Positions 34,865 through 44,943 of a stretch of DNA of 64,000 nucleotides are shown one piece after another. The notes beneath the pieces were generated by a model. The model worked only from the letters and a program-made list of their open reading frames with translations, did not search any database and had not been told where the DNA came from. A program made the translations under genes and the position numbers. Source of the DNA: Psychrobacter sp. bablab_jr014 (GTDB taxonomy: Bacteria > Pseudomonadota > Gammaproteobacteria > Pseudomonadales > Moraxellaceae). Positions within the stretch are counted from its first letter, which is position 1; every line of letters starts with the position of its first letter. The stretch is taken from positions 1-64,000 of the forward strand of contig NZ_JACDXT010000045.1 of NCBI RefSeq assembly GCF_016464015.1. The letters run 5' to 3'.

Positions 34865-37468
34865 GTGTTAGAAGCTTATCGTAAGCATGTCGAAGAGCGT
34901 GCCGCACAAGGAACTGTGCCTCTACCATTAAATGAACATCAAGTCGCTGAACTGACTGAACTACTAAAAAATCCACCTGAAGGCGAAAGCGAGTTTCTAT
35001 TAGAGCTGTTGACCCAGCGCGTACCTGCGGGCGTTGACCAAGCTGCGTATGTAAAAGCGGCATTTTTGGCTGCCATCGTTAAAGGTGAAGCCGAATCCCC
35101 CCTTATTAGCCGTGAACAAGCGGTTGAGATTCTAGGCACCATGCAAGGCGGCTATAACGTCCAGCCATTGGTCGCCGCGCTCGATGATGAAGCGCTAGCC
35201 CCACACGCTGCTGAAGCATTAAAAAAGACCTTGCTCATTTTTGATGCGTTCCACGACGTGGCAGAAAAAGCCGAAGCAGGCAACGATACCGCAAAATCAG
35301 TCATCGAATCTTGGGCCAACGCAGAATGGTTCTTAAGCCGCCCTGAAGTGCCTAAGAAAACCACTTATACCACGTTCAAAGTCACTGGCGAGACCAATAC
35401 TGATGATTTGTCTCCAGCGCAGGACGCGTGGAGCCGCCCTGATATCCCGCTACATGCGTTAGCGATGCACAAAAACTCACGTGATGGCATCACTGCGGAC
35501 GAAGAGGGCGTGCGCGGCCCAATGAAGCAAATCGAAGCCCTAAAAGAAAAAGGCTATCCGCTTGCGTATGTGGGTGACGTGGTTGGTACAGGCTCAAGCC
35601 GTAAGTCTGCGACCAACTCAGTGCTATGGCTGATGGGTGAAGACATTCCAAACGTACCAAACAAACGCGCTGGTGGCCTGGTGCTGGGTAACAACATCGC
35701 ACCAATTTTCTTCAACACCATGGAAGATTCTGGCGCATTGCCTATCGAAAAAGTTGCGGTTGATAAGCTAGACATGGGTGATGTGTTCGACATCTATCCA
35801 CATGATGGCAAAATCACTAAGCACGACTCTGATGAAGTGATTTCTGAATTTAAGCTAAGCTCGCCCACGCTATTGGACGAAGTCCGCGCTGGTGGCCGTA
35901 TCCCGCTCATCGTCGGTCGTGGTCTGACCAACCGTGCGCGTGAATACATGGGTCTTGGTCATTCAGATGTGTTTGCAAAGCCAGAAGAGCCAGCAGATAC
36001 AGGTAAAGGCTACACCTTAGCACAAAAAATGGTTGGCAAAGCCTGCGGTCTAGACGGCGTACGTCCTGGCATGTACTGCGAACCAAAAATGACCACCGTC
36101 GGCTCGCAGGATACCACAGGTCCGATGACCCGTGATGAGCTAAAAGATTTGGCCTGTTTGGGTTTCCAAGCAGATCTTGTGATGCAGTCATTCTGTCACA
36201 CAGCGGCGTATCCAAAGCCTGTTGACGTTGAGACGCAGCACACCTTGCCTGACTTTATCATGAACCGTGGTGGCGTAAGCTTGCGCCCAGGCGACGGTAT
36301 CATTCACTCATGGCTAAACCGTATGCTCCTGCCTGATACCGTTGGTACAGGTGGCGACTCGCATACTCGCTTCCCAATGGGTATCTCATTCCCAGCAGGT
36401 TCTGGTTTGGTCGCGTTCGCTGCGGCGACAGGTGTTATGCCACTGGATATGCCTGAGTCGGTACGTGTGCGTTTCGTTGGTGAGCGTCAGCCTGGTATCA
36501 CCTTGCGTGACCTTGTACATGCGATTCCTTACCAAGCCATCAAAGAAGGCTACCTAACCGTTGATAAGAAAGGCAAAATCAACGAATTTAACGGTCGTAT
36601 TCTTGAGATCGAAGGTCTAGAAGACCTAACGGCTGAGCAAGCGTTTGAGCTATCTGATGCCTCAGCTGAGCGTAGTGCTGCTGGTTGTACCATCACGCTA
36701 TCTGAAGAATCGGTGACGGAGTATCTAAACTCAAACATCACCCTGCTTAAATGGATGATCTCTGAAGGCTATGGCGACGCGCGTACCATCAGCCGCCGTA
36801 TCGAGCAAATGCAAGACTGGCTGGCAAACCCAAGCCTGATGCGTGCTGATGCAGACGCTGAATACGCCATCGACATGACCATCGACATGAGCGAGATCAA
36901 AGAGCCAATACTATGCTGCCCGAACGATCCAGACGATGCGAAAACTTTGGCTGACGTCGCAGGCGACACCATCGATGAAGTATTTATCGGCTCGTGCATG
37001 ACCAACATCGGTCACTTCCGCGCGGCAGGTAAATTGCTACAAGACGTCCCAGCGGGTAGCCTGAAGACGCGTCTATGGATCGCACCACCAACTAAGATGG
37101 ATGCACGCCAGTTGATGGAAGAGGGTTACTACAACGTGTACGCACAAGCTGGCGCTCGTACTGAGATGCCAGGCTGCTCACTCTGTATGGGTAACCAAGC
37201 ACGTATCGCACCGAAGTCTACTGCGGTATCGACGTCTACTCGTAACTTCCCGAACCGTCTTGGTCAAGGCGCCAACGTTTATCTCGCGTCAGCTGAGCTT
37301 GCGGCCGTCGCTGCGGTACTGGGCAAACTGCCAACCAATGATGAATATCAGCAGTACGCAGGCATGCTAAACAGCATGGGCGATGAAGTGTATCAATACA
37401 TGAACTTCGACCGTATGAAAGAATACACCAGCGAAGCGGACAAGATTAACGTCGCACAGTTGGCGTAA
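34865..37468 (+). CDS. acnB: Aconitate hydratase B
   Basis: AcnB interconverts citrate and isocitrate in the TCA cycle, and can bind mRNA when its cluster is lost. With the GTG start at 34865 the protein has 867 residues, beginning [16 protein letters not shown], close to the known AcnB start and length (865 in E. coli). AAGGA lies eight bases before the GTG. The 4Fe-4S ligands lie in [10 protein letters not shown] (about residue 707) and [10 protein letters not shown] (about 768). Other typical parts are [12 protein letters not shown] and [10 protein letters not shown]. The earlier in-frame ATG would add 61 non-family residues. Confidence 0.97.
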   Translation: MLEAYRKHVEERAAQGTVPLPLNEHQVAELTELLKNPPEGESEFLLELLTQRVPAGVDQAAYVKAAFLAAIVKGEAESPLISREQAVEILGTMQGGYNVQPLVAALDDEALAPHAAEALKKTLLIFDAFHDVAEKAEAGNDTAKSVIESWANAEWFLSRPEVPKKTTYTTFKVTGETNTDDLSPAQDAWSRPDIPLHALAMHKNSRDGITADEEGVRGPMKQIEALKEKGYPLAYVGDVVGTGSSRKSATNSVLWLMGEDIPNVPNKRAGGLVLGNNIAPIFFNTMEDSGALPIEKVAVDKLDMGDVFDIYPHDGKITKHDSDEVISEFKLSSPTLLDEVRAGGRIPLIVGRGLTNRAREYMGLGHSDVFAKPEEPADTGKGYTLAQKMVGKACGLDGVRPGMYCEPKMTTVGSQDTTGPMTRDELKDLACLGFQADLVMQSFCHTAAYPKPVDVETQHTLPDFIMNRGGVSLRPGDGIIHSWLNRMLLPDTVGTGGDSHTRFPMGISFPAGSGLVAFAAATGVMPLDMPESVRVRFVGERQPGITLRDLVHAIPYQAIKEGYLTVDKKGKINEFNGRILEIEGLEDLTAEQAFELSDASAERSAAGCTITLSEESVTEYLNSNITLLKWMISEGYGDARTISRRIEQMQDWLANPSLMRADADAEYAIDMTIDMSEIKEPILCCPNDPDDAKTLADVAGDTIDEVFIGSCMTNIGHFRAAGKLLQDVPAGSLKTRLWIAPPTKMDARQLMEEGYYNVYAQAGARTEMPGCSLCMGNQARIAPKSTAVSTSTRNFPNRLGQGANVYLASAELAAVAAVLGKLPTNDEYQQYAGMLNSMGDEVYQYMNFDRMKEYTSEADKINVAQLA

Positions 37469-37502
37469 GCGCTATCTAAACTAACTACTGGTTAAAATAA
37501 GC

Positions 37503-37532
37503 AAACCCCGTATCGAAAGATGCGGGGTTTTT
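37503..37532 (+). terminator. acnB terminator
   Basis: AAACCCCGTATC is followed by GAAA and a complementary arm with one G-T pair, then a T-run. It is a GNRA-type hairpin. Confidence 0.85.
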
Positions 37533-37711
37533 GCTGTATTTGTGAATGACCATAGCCAGTCGTTACGCACGCTGACTTCTCTCACCATTTTCTATATAAT
37601 AGACAGACATGCAGGCGGAAACCGTGGCACTGCATTTTCTCTTTTTTATCTCTCGGGACGGGCCGATACTTTATTGGGCGCTTTTTAACAAGTGCTTTGG
37701 AGTCTTGGTTA

Positions 37712-38155
37712 ATGATGTTATCTCCATTAAAACGTCGCATCGTGTATGTCATCACCTTTGAAATCATTGCCATTGCCTTATCTACCCTGATATTGATGAA
37801 GCTCAGTCATGGCGATGCTTCAGCGTCTTTATTGCTGGCCATCATTGTGTCATTGGCAGCGGTCATTTGGAACTTTTTATACAATATGGCTTTTGAGGCG
37901 TGGGAGCGTCGCAAACAGCAAATCCAGCGAACATTATGGACGCGCAGCATACATGCCATTGGCTTTGAAGGTGGCTTGGTGGTTATCTGCTTGCCGCTGT
38001 ATATGATTTGGTATGATGTTGGCTTGGCACAAGCCTTTATGATGGAAGTGGCGCTATTGCTGTTCTTTTTGGTGTACACTTTCGTGTTTACGCTGATTTT
38101 TGACAAGATATTTCCGTTGTCTTATCAGCACAAACCACGTTCTACCTACTCATAG
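37712..38155 (+). CDS. PACE-family efflux transporter (BTP domain)
   Basis: The 147-residue inner-membrane protein has four helices in two tandem bacterial transmembrane pair (BTP) repeats, as in the PACE family (AceI of Acinetobacter). Matching features are SPLKRRIVYVITFEIIAI with the conserved glutamate in helix 1, WNFLYNMAFEAWERR, and RSIHAIGFEGG with a matching glutamate. AceI-type proteins expel chlorhexidine or short-chain diamines by proton exchange. The start at 37712 has GGAG nine bases upstream; an earlier ATG at 37697 is less likely. Substrate unproven. Confidence 0.85.
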   Translation: MMLSPLKRRIVYVITFEIIAIALSTLILMKLSHGDASASLLLAIIVSLAAVIWNFLYNMAFEAWERRKQQIQRTLWTRSIHAIGFEGGLVVICLPLYMIWYDVGLAQAFMMEVALLLFFLVYTFVFTLIFDKIFPLSYQHKPRSTYS

Positions 38156-38173
38156 GGGCGTGTTAGAGATTAC

Positions 38174-38207
38174 AAAAAGCCTGTATCATAACGATATGGG
38201 TTTTTTT
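38174..38207 (+). terminator. Terminator after the PACE gene
   Basis: AAAAAGCCTGTATC and GATATGGGTTTTTTT form a stem with several G-T pairs followed by seven T. The arm quality is moderate. Confidence 0.6.
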
Positions 38208-38435
38208 ATGTCCACGATTTACTGTGTTCAAAATTTTTTACATGATATGGACGTTGCCGCCTACTAAAAACTAAACGCTTGGGCTATGCTAAGTAGTCGT
38301 TTAGATAGTTAAGAAAATTTATATAATAAACACGTAGCGCAGTAAATAACGGACAGCGGAAGGTCACAGAACAAAATCATACGGCTTATTACTGCGTGGT
38401 AATGACTTTTTACTGATAAAGATAAAGGATGCGTT

Positions 38436-39260
38436 ATGCCATACATTACCGTAAATGGTGCCAATCTCTACTTTGAGGACAGTGCACCTGACGATACGAC
38501 CAAGCCCATATTGATGTTTGCGCATGGACTGCTTTGGAGCACGCGCATGTATGACAAACAAGTGGCGTATTTTCGTGACACCTTTCGCTGCATTGCCTTT
38601 GACTTTCGGGGTCAGGGCAAATCTGAGATTACCAAAGATGGCTACGACATGGAGACGCTGACCGAAGATACCATCGCTCTGATGGATGCATTACATATTA
38701 AGCAGTGTCATTTTGTGGGTCTGTCGATGGGCGGTTTTGTTGCGCAGCGTATTGCCATTTTTCATCCCAAACGCTTATCCTCTCTTATATTGCTTGAGAC
38801 CACCGCCGATCCTGAAGACCCCACCCACATTGTCAATTATCAGCGCTTAATCAATGCCGTGCGCTGGCTTGGTGTAAAGCGGGTGAGCAGAAAAATTCTG
38901 CCTGTTTTATTTAGTGAGAGCTATTTAAAAGACCGCACACGTAAAGAAGAATGCCAATGGTGGCTTAAGCAAATCCAAGGCAATCATAAGGTGGGCGTGA
39001 TTAAAGCGGCGCAAGGGGCGATCAAACGTAAAGGCATTTATGGGCAACTGGGCAAAGTGCAAACACCCACGCTGATTGTCGTGGGTGATGAGGACAATGC
39101 CATTCCGTATAAAAACTCTGAGCGTATGCATTTTGCCATTGCAGGCTCAAAGCTCGCTATCATCCATAAAGCGGGGCACACAGTGACGGTAGAAGCGCCT
39201 GATCAGGTGAACAAGCTGCTCCGCCATTTTTTAGAATATTGTGTCAAAGTGCCCACTTAA
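38436..39260 (+). CDS. Alpha/beta fold hydrolase
   Basis: The protein has 274 residues. HGLLWSTRMYD forms the oxyanion loop, DFRGQGKSE the conserved turn, and Ser97 in GLSMGG is the nucleophile. The acid is in VVGDEDNAIP (near residue 215) and the histidine in KAGHTVTVE (near residue 248). The overall layout is that of the haloperoxidase/3-oxoadipate enol-lactonase/esterase group, so the substrate is open. There is no signal peptide. It converges on the end of the Ter-linked biosynthetic genes. Confidence 0.86.
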   Translation: MPYITVNGANLYFEDSAPDDTTKPILMFAHGLLWSTRMYDKQVAYFRDTFRCIAFDFRGQGKSEITKDGYDMETLTEDTIALMDALHIKQCHFVGLSMGGFVAQRIAIFHPKRLSSLILLETTADPEDPTHIVNYQRLINAVRWLGVKRVSRKILPVLFSESYLKDRTRKEECQWWLKQIQGNHKVGVIKAAQGAIKRKGIYGQLGKVQTPTLIVVGDEDNAIPYKNSERMHFAIAGSKLAIIHKAGHTVTVEAPDQVNKLLRHFLEYCVKVPT

Positions 39261-39314
39261 GCGCTTTTATTATTAGCAATAGCAGGCGGTGTGCGGAAGC
39301 ATCACTTTTTCCAC

Positions 39315-40337
39315 TTAATAGGCTTGCGGCGCACTATAATCATCGAGCGTACCAAAGACTTTGGCGCGCTCAATAATCTCGAACGCCCATGCGCGATGCG
39401 TGGCAGGCTCAAGCATGGTGTCATTAAACTTAAACACCGCTTTGGCTTCACTGTCCAAAATGGCTTTGGCTTCATCAAGCGTACTCATGGGTACGGCAAA
39501 GGCTTGATGTACAAAGGCAATCTGCGTTGGGTGAATGACTGTCTTGCCCACCAATCCCAAGCTAACATCCTGCGTCAACTCCTGCATAAACAGCGTTGGC
39601 TTGTCCAAATACTCAAATACAGGCGCGGTTAAATAAAAACCATGCGGCACAAAGCAGCCGAGCAGTCCGTATATCAATGTGCCAATCGGCGTCTGATACA
39701 TAATACTGTCTTTTGGGCGGCGCAGACGCAAGGTCGCTAGCAAGTCATTACCGCCAATACGCAGCGCAAAAATAGGCTGGCTGAAGGCTTCTTTAAAAGC
39801 AATCGCTAGGTTTTGATTGTGCTCGGCATCAAATAGAGCAGCGGTTTCAAGCGTTGGCATAAGTAGCTGCTTTGATGGCAGATTTTGGCAAGCAATACGC
39901 CAATCAGACAGCCGTGACATATCGACTTTGGGCAAAACAAAGCCATCGACCAAGCCGATATGACGATGCTCAGCCAGTGTTTGTAGCATCGCAGGGTGGC
40001 GCGGACGCACAAAGACCAAGGGTCGGCTGCTAATGACACCATTGACCTCATGATATTCTGCCCATGTTGCTAATAGCTCTGAGAGCTGTGCCAGCGCATA
40101 GGGGACGTCTGCTTGTGACACAGCATCTTCTAAGCAAATAATAATGCTGTTGATGCTGGTCAGTTTTTTACGGGTAATTACTTGCCAAATATCCCCACGT
40201 GTCGCAGGCATGTATAGACTTGCCCCCAGCTGATAGGGGTGATGCGCCTCGGCACGAATGATGTCATGACGCTCGGTCACATGATGAAGATAGGACTGTG
40301 GATGACTAAAAGTCGAAAAAGAAAGCTCTGACATCAT
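39315..40337 (-). CDS. CitE-like HpcH/HpaI aldolase family protein, Ter-linked
   Basis: The 340-residue TIM-barrel protein resembles citrate lyase beta/HpcH aldolases. It shows YMPATRGDIWQVI, SIIICLEDAVSQ (metal/substrate Glu-Asp pair near residue 70), FVRPRH and LPKVDM, then GKTVIHPTQIA near residue 270. Such lyases cleave or form carbon-carbon bonds of acyl-CoA or carboxylates. This one is the last gene of the set that accompanies Ter proteins (ATP-grasp, two phosphoribosyltransferases, HAD), and in that setting it is predicted to act on the ribosyl metabolite. It lies 54 bp after the next gene upstream. Confidence 0.83.
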   Translation of the reverse strand: MMSELSFSTFSHPQSYLHHVTERHDIIRAEAHHPYQLGASLYMPATRGDIWQVITRKKLTSINSIIICLEDAVSQADVPYALAQLSELLATWAEYHEVNGVISSRPLVFVRPRHPAMLQTLAEHRHIGLVDGFVLPKVDMSRLSDWRIACQNLPSKQLLMPTLETAALFDAEHNQNLAIAFKEAFSQPIFALRIGGNDLLATLRLRRPKDSIMYQTPIGTLIYGLLGCFVPHGFYLTAPVFEYLDKPTLFMQELTQDVSLGLVGKTVIHPTQIAFVHQAFAVPMSTLDEAKAILDSEAKAVFKFNDTMLEPATHRAWAFEIIERAKVFGTLDDYSAPQAY

Positions 40338-40391
40338 AGACGGTGGACTCGTAGGTCAATAAAACAAAAAAATACTATCGCTCGCTCTATG

Positions 40392-41570
40392 TTACTCAGT
40401 AGCACGAGCCTTGATAATCGTGATGGCTTGATACGGCAAAATATCTGTACCCGCGATATGCATGCTGATGTTTTTCTCAATACATAAATACCGCAGTAGC
40501 TTGGTATCAGGATGCTCGGCGCTCGCCAGCAGCACTTGCTCAGGGTCACGGCGCAAGATAGCACGCGTCGCCTCAGCGATGGTCGGCTTGATGCGATTCA
40601 GATTGTCAATCTGCTGCTCGGTCGCAATGGCGTTGACAATCGCGGCAGTGCTGTAGCGCGGCCGCTGATATGTGGGCAGTACGTGCAAGGCCTCACTTGA
40701 TGCTGGCCGTAGCGCATCGACATGCTCAATGAAAGCAAGGCTATGGTCATGCGCCATCAGATTATCATACATTACCGCACGGTGTAGGCCAGTTTCGGGC
40801 GCGGTATATAAACTGCGCGATACCAGCCCTGATACCGTGCTGTTGAGCAGTCCTGAAGGTATCAGCCAATCATCATCGCTTGCGGACAGCCACGCCACAC
40901 CTGCAGGGTCAGCTAAGGTTAATAACGGCACAACGCCCGCGCCTTGATGAAAAATTGCGGCAAAATGTGGGTGCGTGTCTGTATTATACGGCGCAAGACT
41001 GCGTGCCAGCTCGCCATAAATCGCGCCTTTGCCTGTCCAGCCATCGACGAATACGAGCTTGCTGCCTTGATGTTGCGCTAAGATTTGCGCCAACGCATTC
41101 GCGTCCAAACCACGGTCGCGGATGATGCTCATGCCGTAATGAATACTGGGCAAAGCATAATCTGCGCTAGCGTCACTGAGTGCCCGTTGCAGCAGCACGC
41201 CAACGGGCAAACCTGCACGCACCAAGCTGATTAAAATGAGCGGCGTCTGCGCGTTAGCCTCAGCGGCAAAAAGATGATGCAAGGTATGCGCCAGATGGGC
41301 AATATCGGTTGCCATGCGCTCGCCGCCAGCCGCCAGCGCTTCTTGGTACAACGCCTCATGCGCCGCGCTTGGGGCGTCTTCTAAAGTCAGCATGTCTGAA
41401 TAATGGCGCTGCCCGCTTTGGATTAAGGCTTCTTTTTCATCGACAGGCACATCATTGACGGCGTCTTTATCAACGATATCCAGCAGCAGCGTCACGTCCA
41501 TCTCAGGATAGCTGCCTGAGCCGTAGCCAGATAATGGCAGCGATGGGGTAGCGGATGGGGCAGTCGTCAT
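40392..41570 (-). CDS. StiP-like protein: phosphoribosyltransferase-type domain with C-terminal PELOTA-like RNA-binding domain
   Basis: The protein has 392 residues. The N-terminal two thirds are Rossmann-like, with ILISLVRAGLPVGVLLQRAL and LVFVDGWTGKGAIYGELAR (the PRPP-loop equivalent). The C-terminal 90 residues (RIKPTIAEATRAILRR to the end) look like the RNA-binding PELOTA-like module that Ter-associated proteins carry. Databases often name this family 'cysteine protease StiP', but its neighbours argue for a role in making or attaching a nucleoside-like compound. The ATG at 41570 has GAG eight bases upstream. An in-frame GTG at 41579 is possible. Confidence 0.75.
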   Translation of the reverse strand: MTTAPSATPSLPLSGYGSGSYPEMDVTLLLDIVDKDAVNDVPVDEKEALIQSGQRHYSDMLTLEDAPSAAHEALYQEALAAGGERMATDIAHLAHTLHHLFAAEANAQTPLILISLVRAGLPVGVLLQRALSDASADYALPSIHYGMSIIRDRGLDANALAQILAQHQGSKLVFVDGWTGKGAIYGELARSLAPYNTDTHPHFAAIFHQGAGVVPLLTLADPAGVAWLSASDDDWLIPSGLLNSTVSGLVSRSLYTAPETGLHRAVMYDNLMAHDHSLAFIEHVDALRPASSEALHVLPTYQRPRYSTAAIVNAIATEQQIDNLNRIKPTIAEATRAILRRDPEQVLLASAEHPDTKLLRYLCIEKNISMHIAGTDILPYQAITIIKARATE

Positions 41571-41621
41571 GGCAAACACTCGTAAAGTCGGGGTAAAATT
41601 AATGCGTTACTATTTAGTGCG

Positions 41622-42446
41622 TCAATGTGCCAATGACGCGGTAATATGCTCATGTAGCTGCCCACGGCTGGGCGTGCCATACCAGTCAAGACATTGTAAA
41701 AAAGGCACATCCGCCAAGCTGTCACCAAAGCCAAAGCTCGGGCGGCGCGCATCGAAATGATGGTCTAATAAAAACGTGACTGCGTGCTTTTTATGCACCG
41801 CGTGCGGCAAAATAGCCAAGTTATTGGCATTTACATGGACATAAAAATCTTGGGCAAAGTTATCTATCTGCTGTGGCAAGGTTTGTGCCAATGTCTCTAA
41901 CGCCGCATGGTCTTTGTCAGGATGCTTGATAGAAATATAAATCGCCAGTGTCTTATCATTAAAACTATCACGGTGTACACGTACACGCAGCGTGGGTTGT
42001 ACTCTTTGCAAATGCGTTTGGATTGTACAGAGGGTATCCTGTAGCGCTGCTAGCATACTGTGCATGTGCGTAGCCCACGTGCTCAGTGGCGTATGCTCAG
42101 GCGTCATAATCACCGCGCCATGCGTCAGCACCTGCCAGCTATCAAAGGGCAATTTCACGCGCTGAATCTCGCTGATATCCCGCGCTGTCACTACCACCAG
42201 CTCGGTGCTGTGCAGTAGCCAATTAAAAAATGCTGCTTGCCTTGCGCTCATAAAGCTGAGCGGCTCGCCCTCGCGGTTGACCGAAGCGCACACCAAATCA
42301 TCAGTGGTGGTGGTTGGAATGTCCCACGCCTTAATCTTACGCATGGTTTGAAACAAAGTATCATCTAAATCCATCAGCGCATAGGGCTTGATAATCGTCG
42401 CATCAGGGGTAAAAAATGACGTCATAGCGCCGTGATTCCTTATCAT
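41622..42446 (-). CDS. HAD-superfamily phosphatase, Ter-linked
   Basis: The protein has 274 residues. Motif I DLDDTLF is at about residues 22-28, motif II threonine in VVTARD near residue 92, and motif IV GFGDSLADVPF near residue 240, so it is a Cof-type HAD hydrolase likely to remove phosphate from a sugar or nucleotide. Its ATG overlaps the TAA of the upstream phosphoribosyltransferase gene by one base (TAATG), indicating coupled translation. An alternative start at 42425 has AAGGA upstream. In the Ter-linked set a HAD phosphatase is proposed to process the ribosylated product. Confidence 0.83.
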   Translation of the reverse strand: MIRNHGAMTSFFTPDATIIKPYALMDLDDTLFQTMRKIKAWDIPTTTTDDLVCASVNREGEPLSFMSARQAAFFNWLLHSTELVVVTARDISEIQRVKLPFDSWQVLTHGAVIMTPEHTPLSTWATHMHSMLAALQDTLCTIQTHLQRVQPTLRVRVHRDSFNDKTLAIYISIKHPDKDHAALETLAQTLPQQIDNFAQDFYVHVNANNLAILPHAVHKKHAVTFLLDHHFDARRPSFGFGDSLADVPFLQCLDWYGTPSRGQLHEHITASLAH

Positions 42447-43720
42447 TATTTATCCGCAATTTGCGCAGCGGGACTCACCACCAGAACATTGTCTAAACCA
42501 GCCCACAGCGCATCGACACTATCGAGCGGCGTCTCGATACATAGGACAATCAAGTCCCATGCCTTAGGGTCGACGTTGTACACAAAGTTGGTCATGCCAA
42601 GACCATAATTGTCCTGAAACGAGAGCATACACTCAATCGCGCCGCCGAGTGCAATGGGCGAGCGCGTGAGGGCGGAGAACTTAACGTCATTTTCGGGCGC
42701 TTGCTTGCTCAGCCATTCTGCCAATAAAAACGGTAACCACACAAACTCATTACTGCCCAACACCAACACACGCTCAGGCAATTTGGCACTATTAAACGAT
42801 GTATTTCCAATATACTCGGCAAATCGTGTCTGAAACGCTGCCAAATACGCCTGAAACCCAGCGCGGCTGTCATAGGTTGGCAAGCGTCCCCAAATACCCG
42901 TCGGCAATAGCGGCTGACTGCCTGCATCAGTGGTATCTACGCTCGGCATGGTGATGGCGGGCGGGTTGGGCGCATCTTGCCATTGCCATGCGCCTGACAA
43001 TAGATGATGGCGATGAAAGGCAATGCCCGCAAGCTTATCCGCCAATACTTCATCCATTGTCGCCTGTCCCAGCGACCAATCGACCAACGTGGTTAAATGG
43101 ACTTGCGCTAACTGCTCAAGCCCAGCTACGCGCAGTGCATTGACCACATTGATGCAGGTGTTGCCTGTTGAGGCTTCGTCATCGATCATAATCAAGGTCT
43201 TGCTGGCAAGGAGCTGCTTTTGCACCTCTGAGTCATTGCTTTGGTACAGCAAATGGCGGCTGGCGTGACTGTGGTCTTCACTAAAGGTGGTAAGCAAGGT
43301 CGCGTCCGCCTGCGCGTGGCGGGTTGAGTTTAATAACAAGGCATTGGGATAGCGGGTTTGTAGGGCGCTGTGTACGCCAGCAGACAAGCCCACAGCCGTC
43401 TCCGCCATACCGACGACCACAATTGGCTCGGGCAGATTGTCAGGAATCGCGTCTGCCAAATCGGTAAAGCTGCGGCGCATGGTACTGGGCGCAACAGGGA
43501 TATGCCGCCCTAAAACCTTAGAGACGAATAAAAACGCGCGCTTTGGGTTGATACGCTGGGCAAAACCGAGCAAATCACTGAGCTGATATGGCGTGCTCGT
43601 TGTGCCTACAGGCTCGCAAATACGGTAGGACAGCTGTAATGTCCCACGTGGTAAGGTGACTTGGTGCTGGGTGGGGATGTTGTCTGTAGCGTGATGACTC
43701 ATTAGTAGTGAGGGTCTCAT
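42446..43720 (-). CDS. Phosphoribosyltransferase with C-terminal TRSP-like domain, Ter-linked
   Basis: The protein has 424 residues. The type I phosphoribosyltransferase fold ends in the PRPP loop IDDEASTGNT (179-188), which is canonical. The following part, with FHRHHLLSGAW, LPTYDSRAGFQAYLA and RVLVLGSNEFVW, matches the TRSP domain that accompanies Ter systems. Proposed role: forming an N-glycosidic bond between ribose phosphate and a base. The start is uncertain between 43720 and ATG 43702. It is directly coupled to the HAD gene. Confidence 0.8.
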   Translation of the reverse strand: MRPSLLMSHHATDNIPTQHQVTLPRGTLQLSYRICEPVGTTSTPYQLSDLLGFAQRINPKRAFLFVSKVLGRHIPVAPSTMRRSFTDLADAIPDNLPEPIVVVGMAETAVGLSAGVHSALQTRYPNALLLNSTRHAQADATLLTTFSEDHSHASRHLLYQSNDSEVQKQLLASKTLIMIDDEASTGNTCINVVNALRVAGLEQLAQVHLTTLVDWSLGQATMDEVLADKLAGIAFHRHHLLSGAWQWQDAPNPPAITMPSVDTTDAGSQPLLPTGIWGRLPTYDSRAGFQAYLAAFQTRFAEYIGNTSFNSAKLPERVLVLGSNEFVWLPFLLAEWLSKQAPENDVKFSALTRSPIALGGAIECMLSFQDNYGLGMTNFVYNVDPKAWDLIVLCIETPLDSVDALWAGLDNVLVVSPAAQIADK

Positions 43721-43740
43721 AAAAAGTTATAAAAAATGTA

Positions 43741-44871
43741 TTATGCTTTGATAAGGCGAACATAGAGCGTTGAATCGACCGTTTTGGTTTCAAACAGACC
43801 CACCGCCTTGACAATATCAATCAATTTATTGTAGCCATAATCGCTCGGACAAAATGCTGGATAGTAGTCTTTAACACGTTTGCCGACCACGCCAAAATTC
43901 ACCCAGCGCTGGTCATCATAATGAGGCTGACTGGCTACCGCACGACGTAAGCTGTTTAGTAGCTTGGTGTCACACCTTAGTTGCTGCGCTCGCCATGGTG
44001 TAGAGGGCAGTGTACTGCTGGCTTGTTTTTGCTGCTGTGTTGGCGCTAGCACAGCTGCGCTATCTTTTAACCGCATACACAGTGTGTTATCCACCATTTG
44101 TACATCATATAAGCCAATGGCACGAATCAAATCCGATGACTTGGCATAGCCGTATTTTTCGAGCTTCACATTTTTGTGATGCTGTTTTATTTGACTGATG
44201 ATATAAGATAAGTGTGACCAGTTACCCTTGGCTTGCGGGTTCTCTTTTAATAGCTTGTTCAGCAATCCGATGAGATGCGTTTGGGTTTGTAATTCTGAGC
44301 TGCTCCAACGCTTTTGGCTGACTTGTTCTATCGGCTTGGGCTTTGATAAGGTCGTTGGCACAGCGACTTTGCTTGCTGTTTGGTTGACCACCGTTTGAAC
44401 AGTGGGCAGTATTTCGGTAGCAGGCGCCGCAGGGTTCATCAAAGTCTCAAGATAATAAAAGCTATCGCACGCTTGTACAAACGCAGGCACGGTGCTTTGC
44501 TTGCCAAAGCCCAAAACTGCTGCGCCCTGTTTGCGGATACGCAGTGCTAAGGCAGTAAAATCGCTGTCGCTCGATATCAAACAAAACGCATCGTAGCTGC
44601 CATCATGCAGCATATCCATAGCTTCAATCACCATGCCGATATCGGTCGTATTTTTACCTTTGACATAGGCAAAATGCTGCATCGGCTCGATAGCGTGCGT
44701 GAGTAGCGCCGCTTGCCATCCGCGAATGTGCTCATCACGCCAATCGCCGTATATTTTTTTACAGGCGATGTGTCCGAGCGTCGCAATCTTTTTCAAAACA
44801 GGGGCAATACACTGCGCTGAGGTATTATCAGCATCAATGAGTACCGCAATGTTTCGAAACGTAGATGACAT
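43741..44871 (-). CDS. NYN-domain nuclease with two LOTUS/OST-HTH domains
   Basis: The protein has 376 residues. The NYN/PIN-like domain (about residues 5-145) starts with VLIDADN and has KGKNTTDIGM and ISSDSDF; these supply the acidic residues of a metal-dependent ribonuclease. A variable linker is followed by two related C-terminal modules (about 205-275 and 305-375), each ending in 'YGYAKSSDLIRAIGLYD' or 'YGYNKLIDIVKAVGLFE', the LOTUS/OST-HTH RNA-binding signature. ATG 44871 is chosen with AAGGA upstream. It lies between the phosphoribosyltransferase and ATP-grasp genes on the same strand, so it may be part of the Ter-linked operon. Confidence 0.87.
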   Translation of the reverse strand: MSSTFRNIAVLIDADNTSAQCIAPVLKKIATLGHIACKKIYGDWRDEHIRGWQAALLTHAIEPMQHFAYVKGKNTTDIGMVIEAMDMLHDGSYDAFCLISSDSDFTALALRIRKQGAAVLGFGKQSTVPAFVQACDSFYYLETLMNPAAPATEILPTVQTVVNQTASKVAVPTTLSKPKPIEQVSQKRWSSSELQTQTHLIGLLNKLLKENPQAKGNWSHLSYIISQIKQHHKNVKLEKYGYAKSSDLIRAIGLYDVQMVDNTLCMRLKDSAAVLAPTQQQKQASSTLPSTPWRAQQLRCDTKLLNSLRRAVASQPHYDDQRWVNFGVVGKRVKDYYPAFCPSDYGYNKLIDIVKAVGLFETKTVDSTLYVRLIKA

Positions 44872-44943
44872 CACTGTCCTTAAGTTTTGAGCGTTCAGTT
44901 TTAAGTATGGTTGCGTGGCGCAAAAGGTCAGTGCACAAAAGGC

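Noticed and set aside
38156-38435. A third MITE copy starting GGGCGTGT after the PACE stop codon
   Set aside because: No matching right end could be found before the next gene; only an 8-base match.
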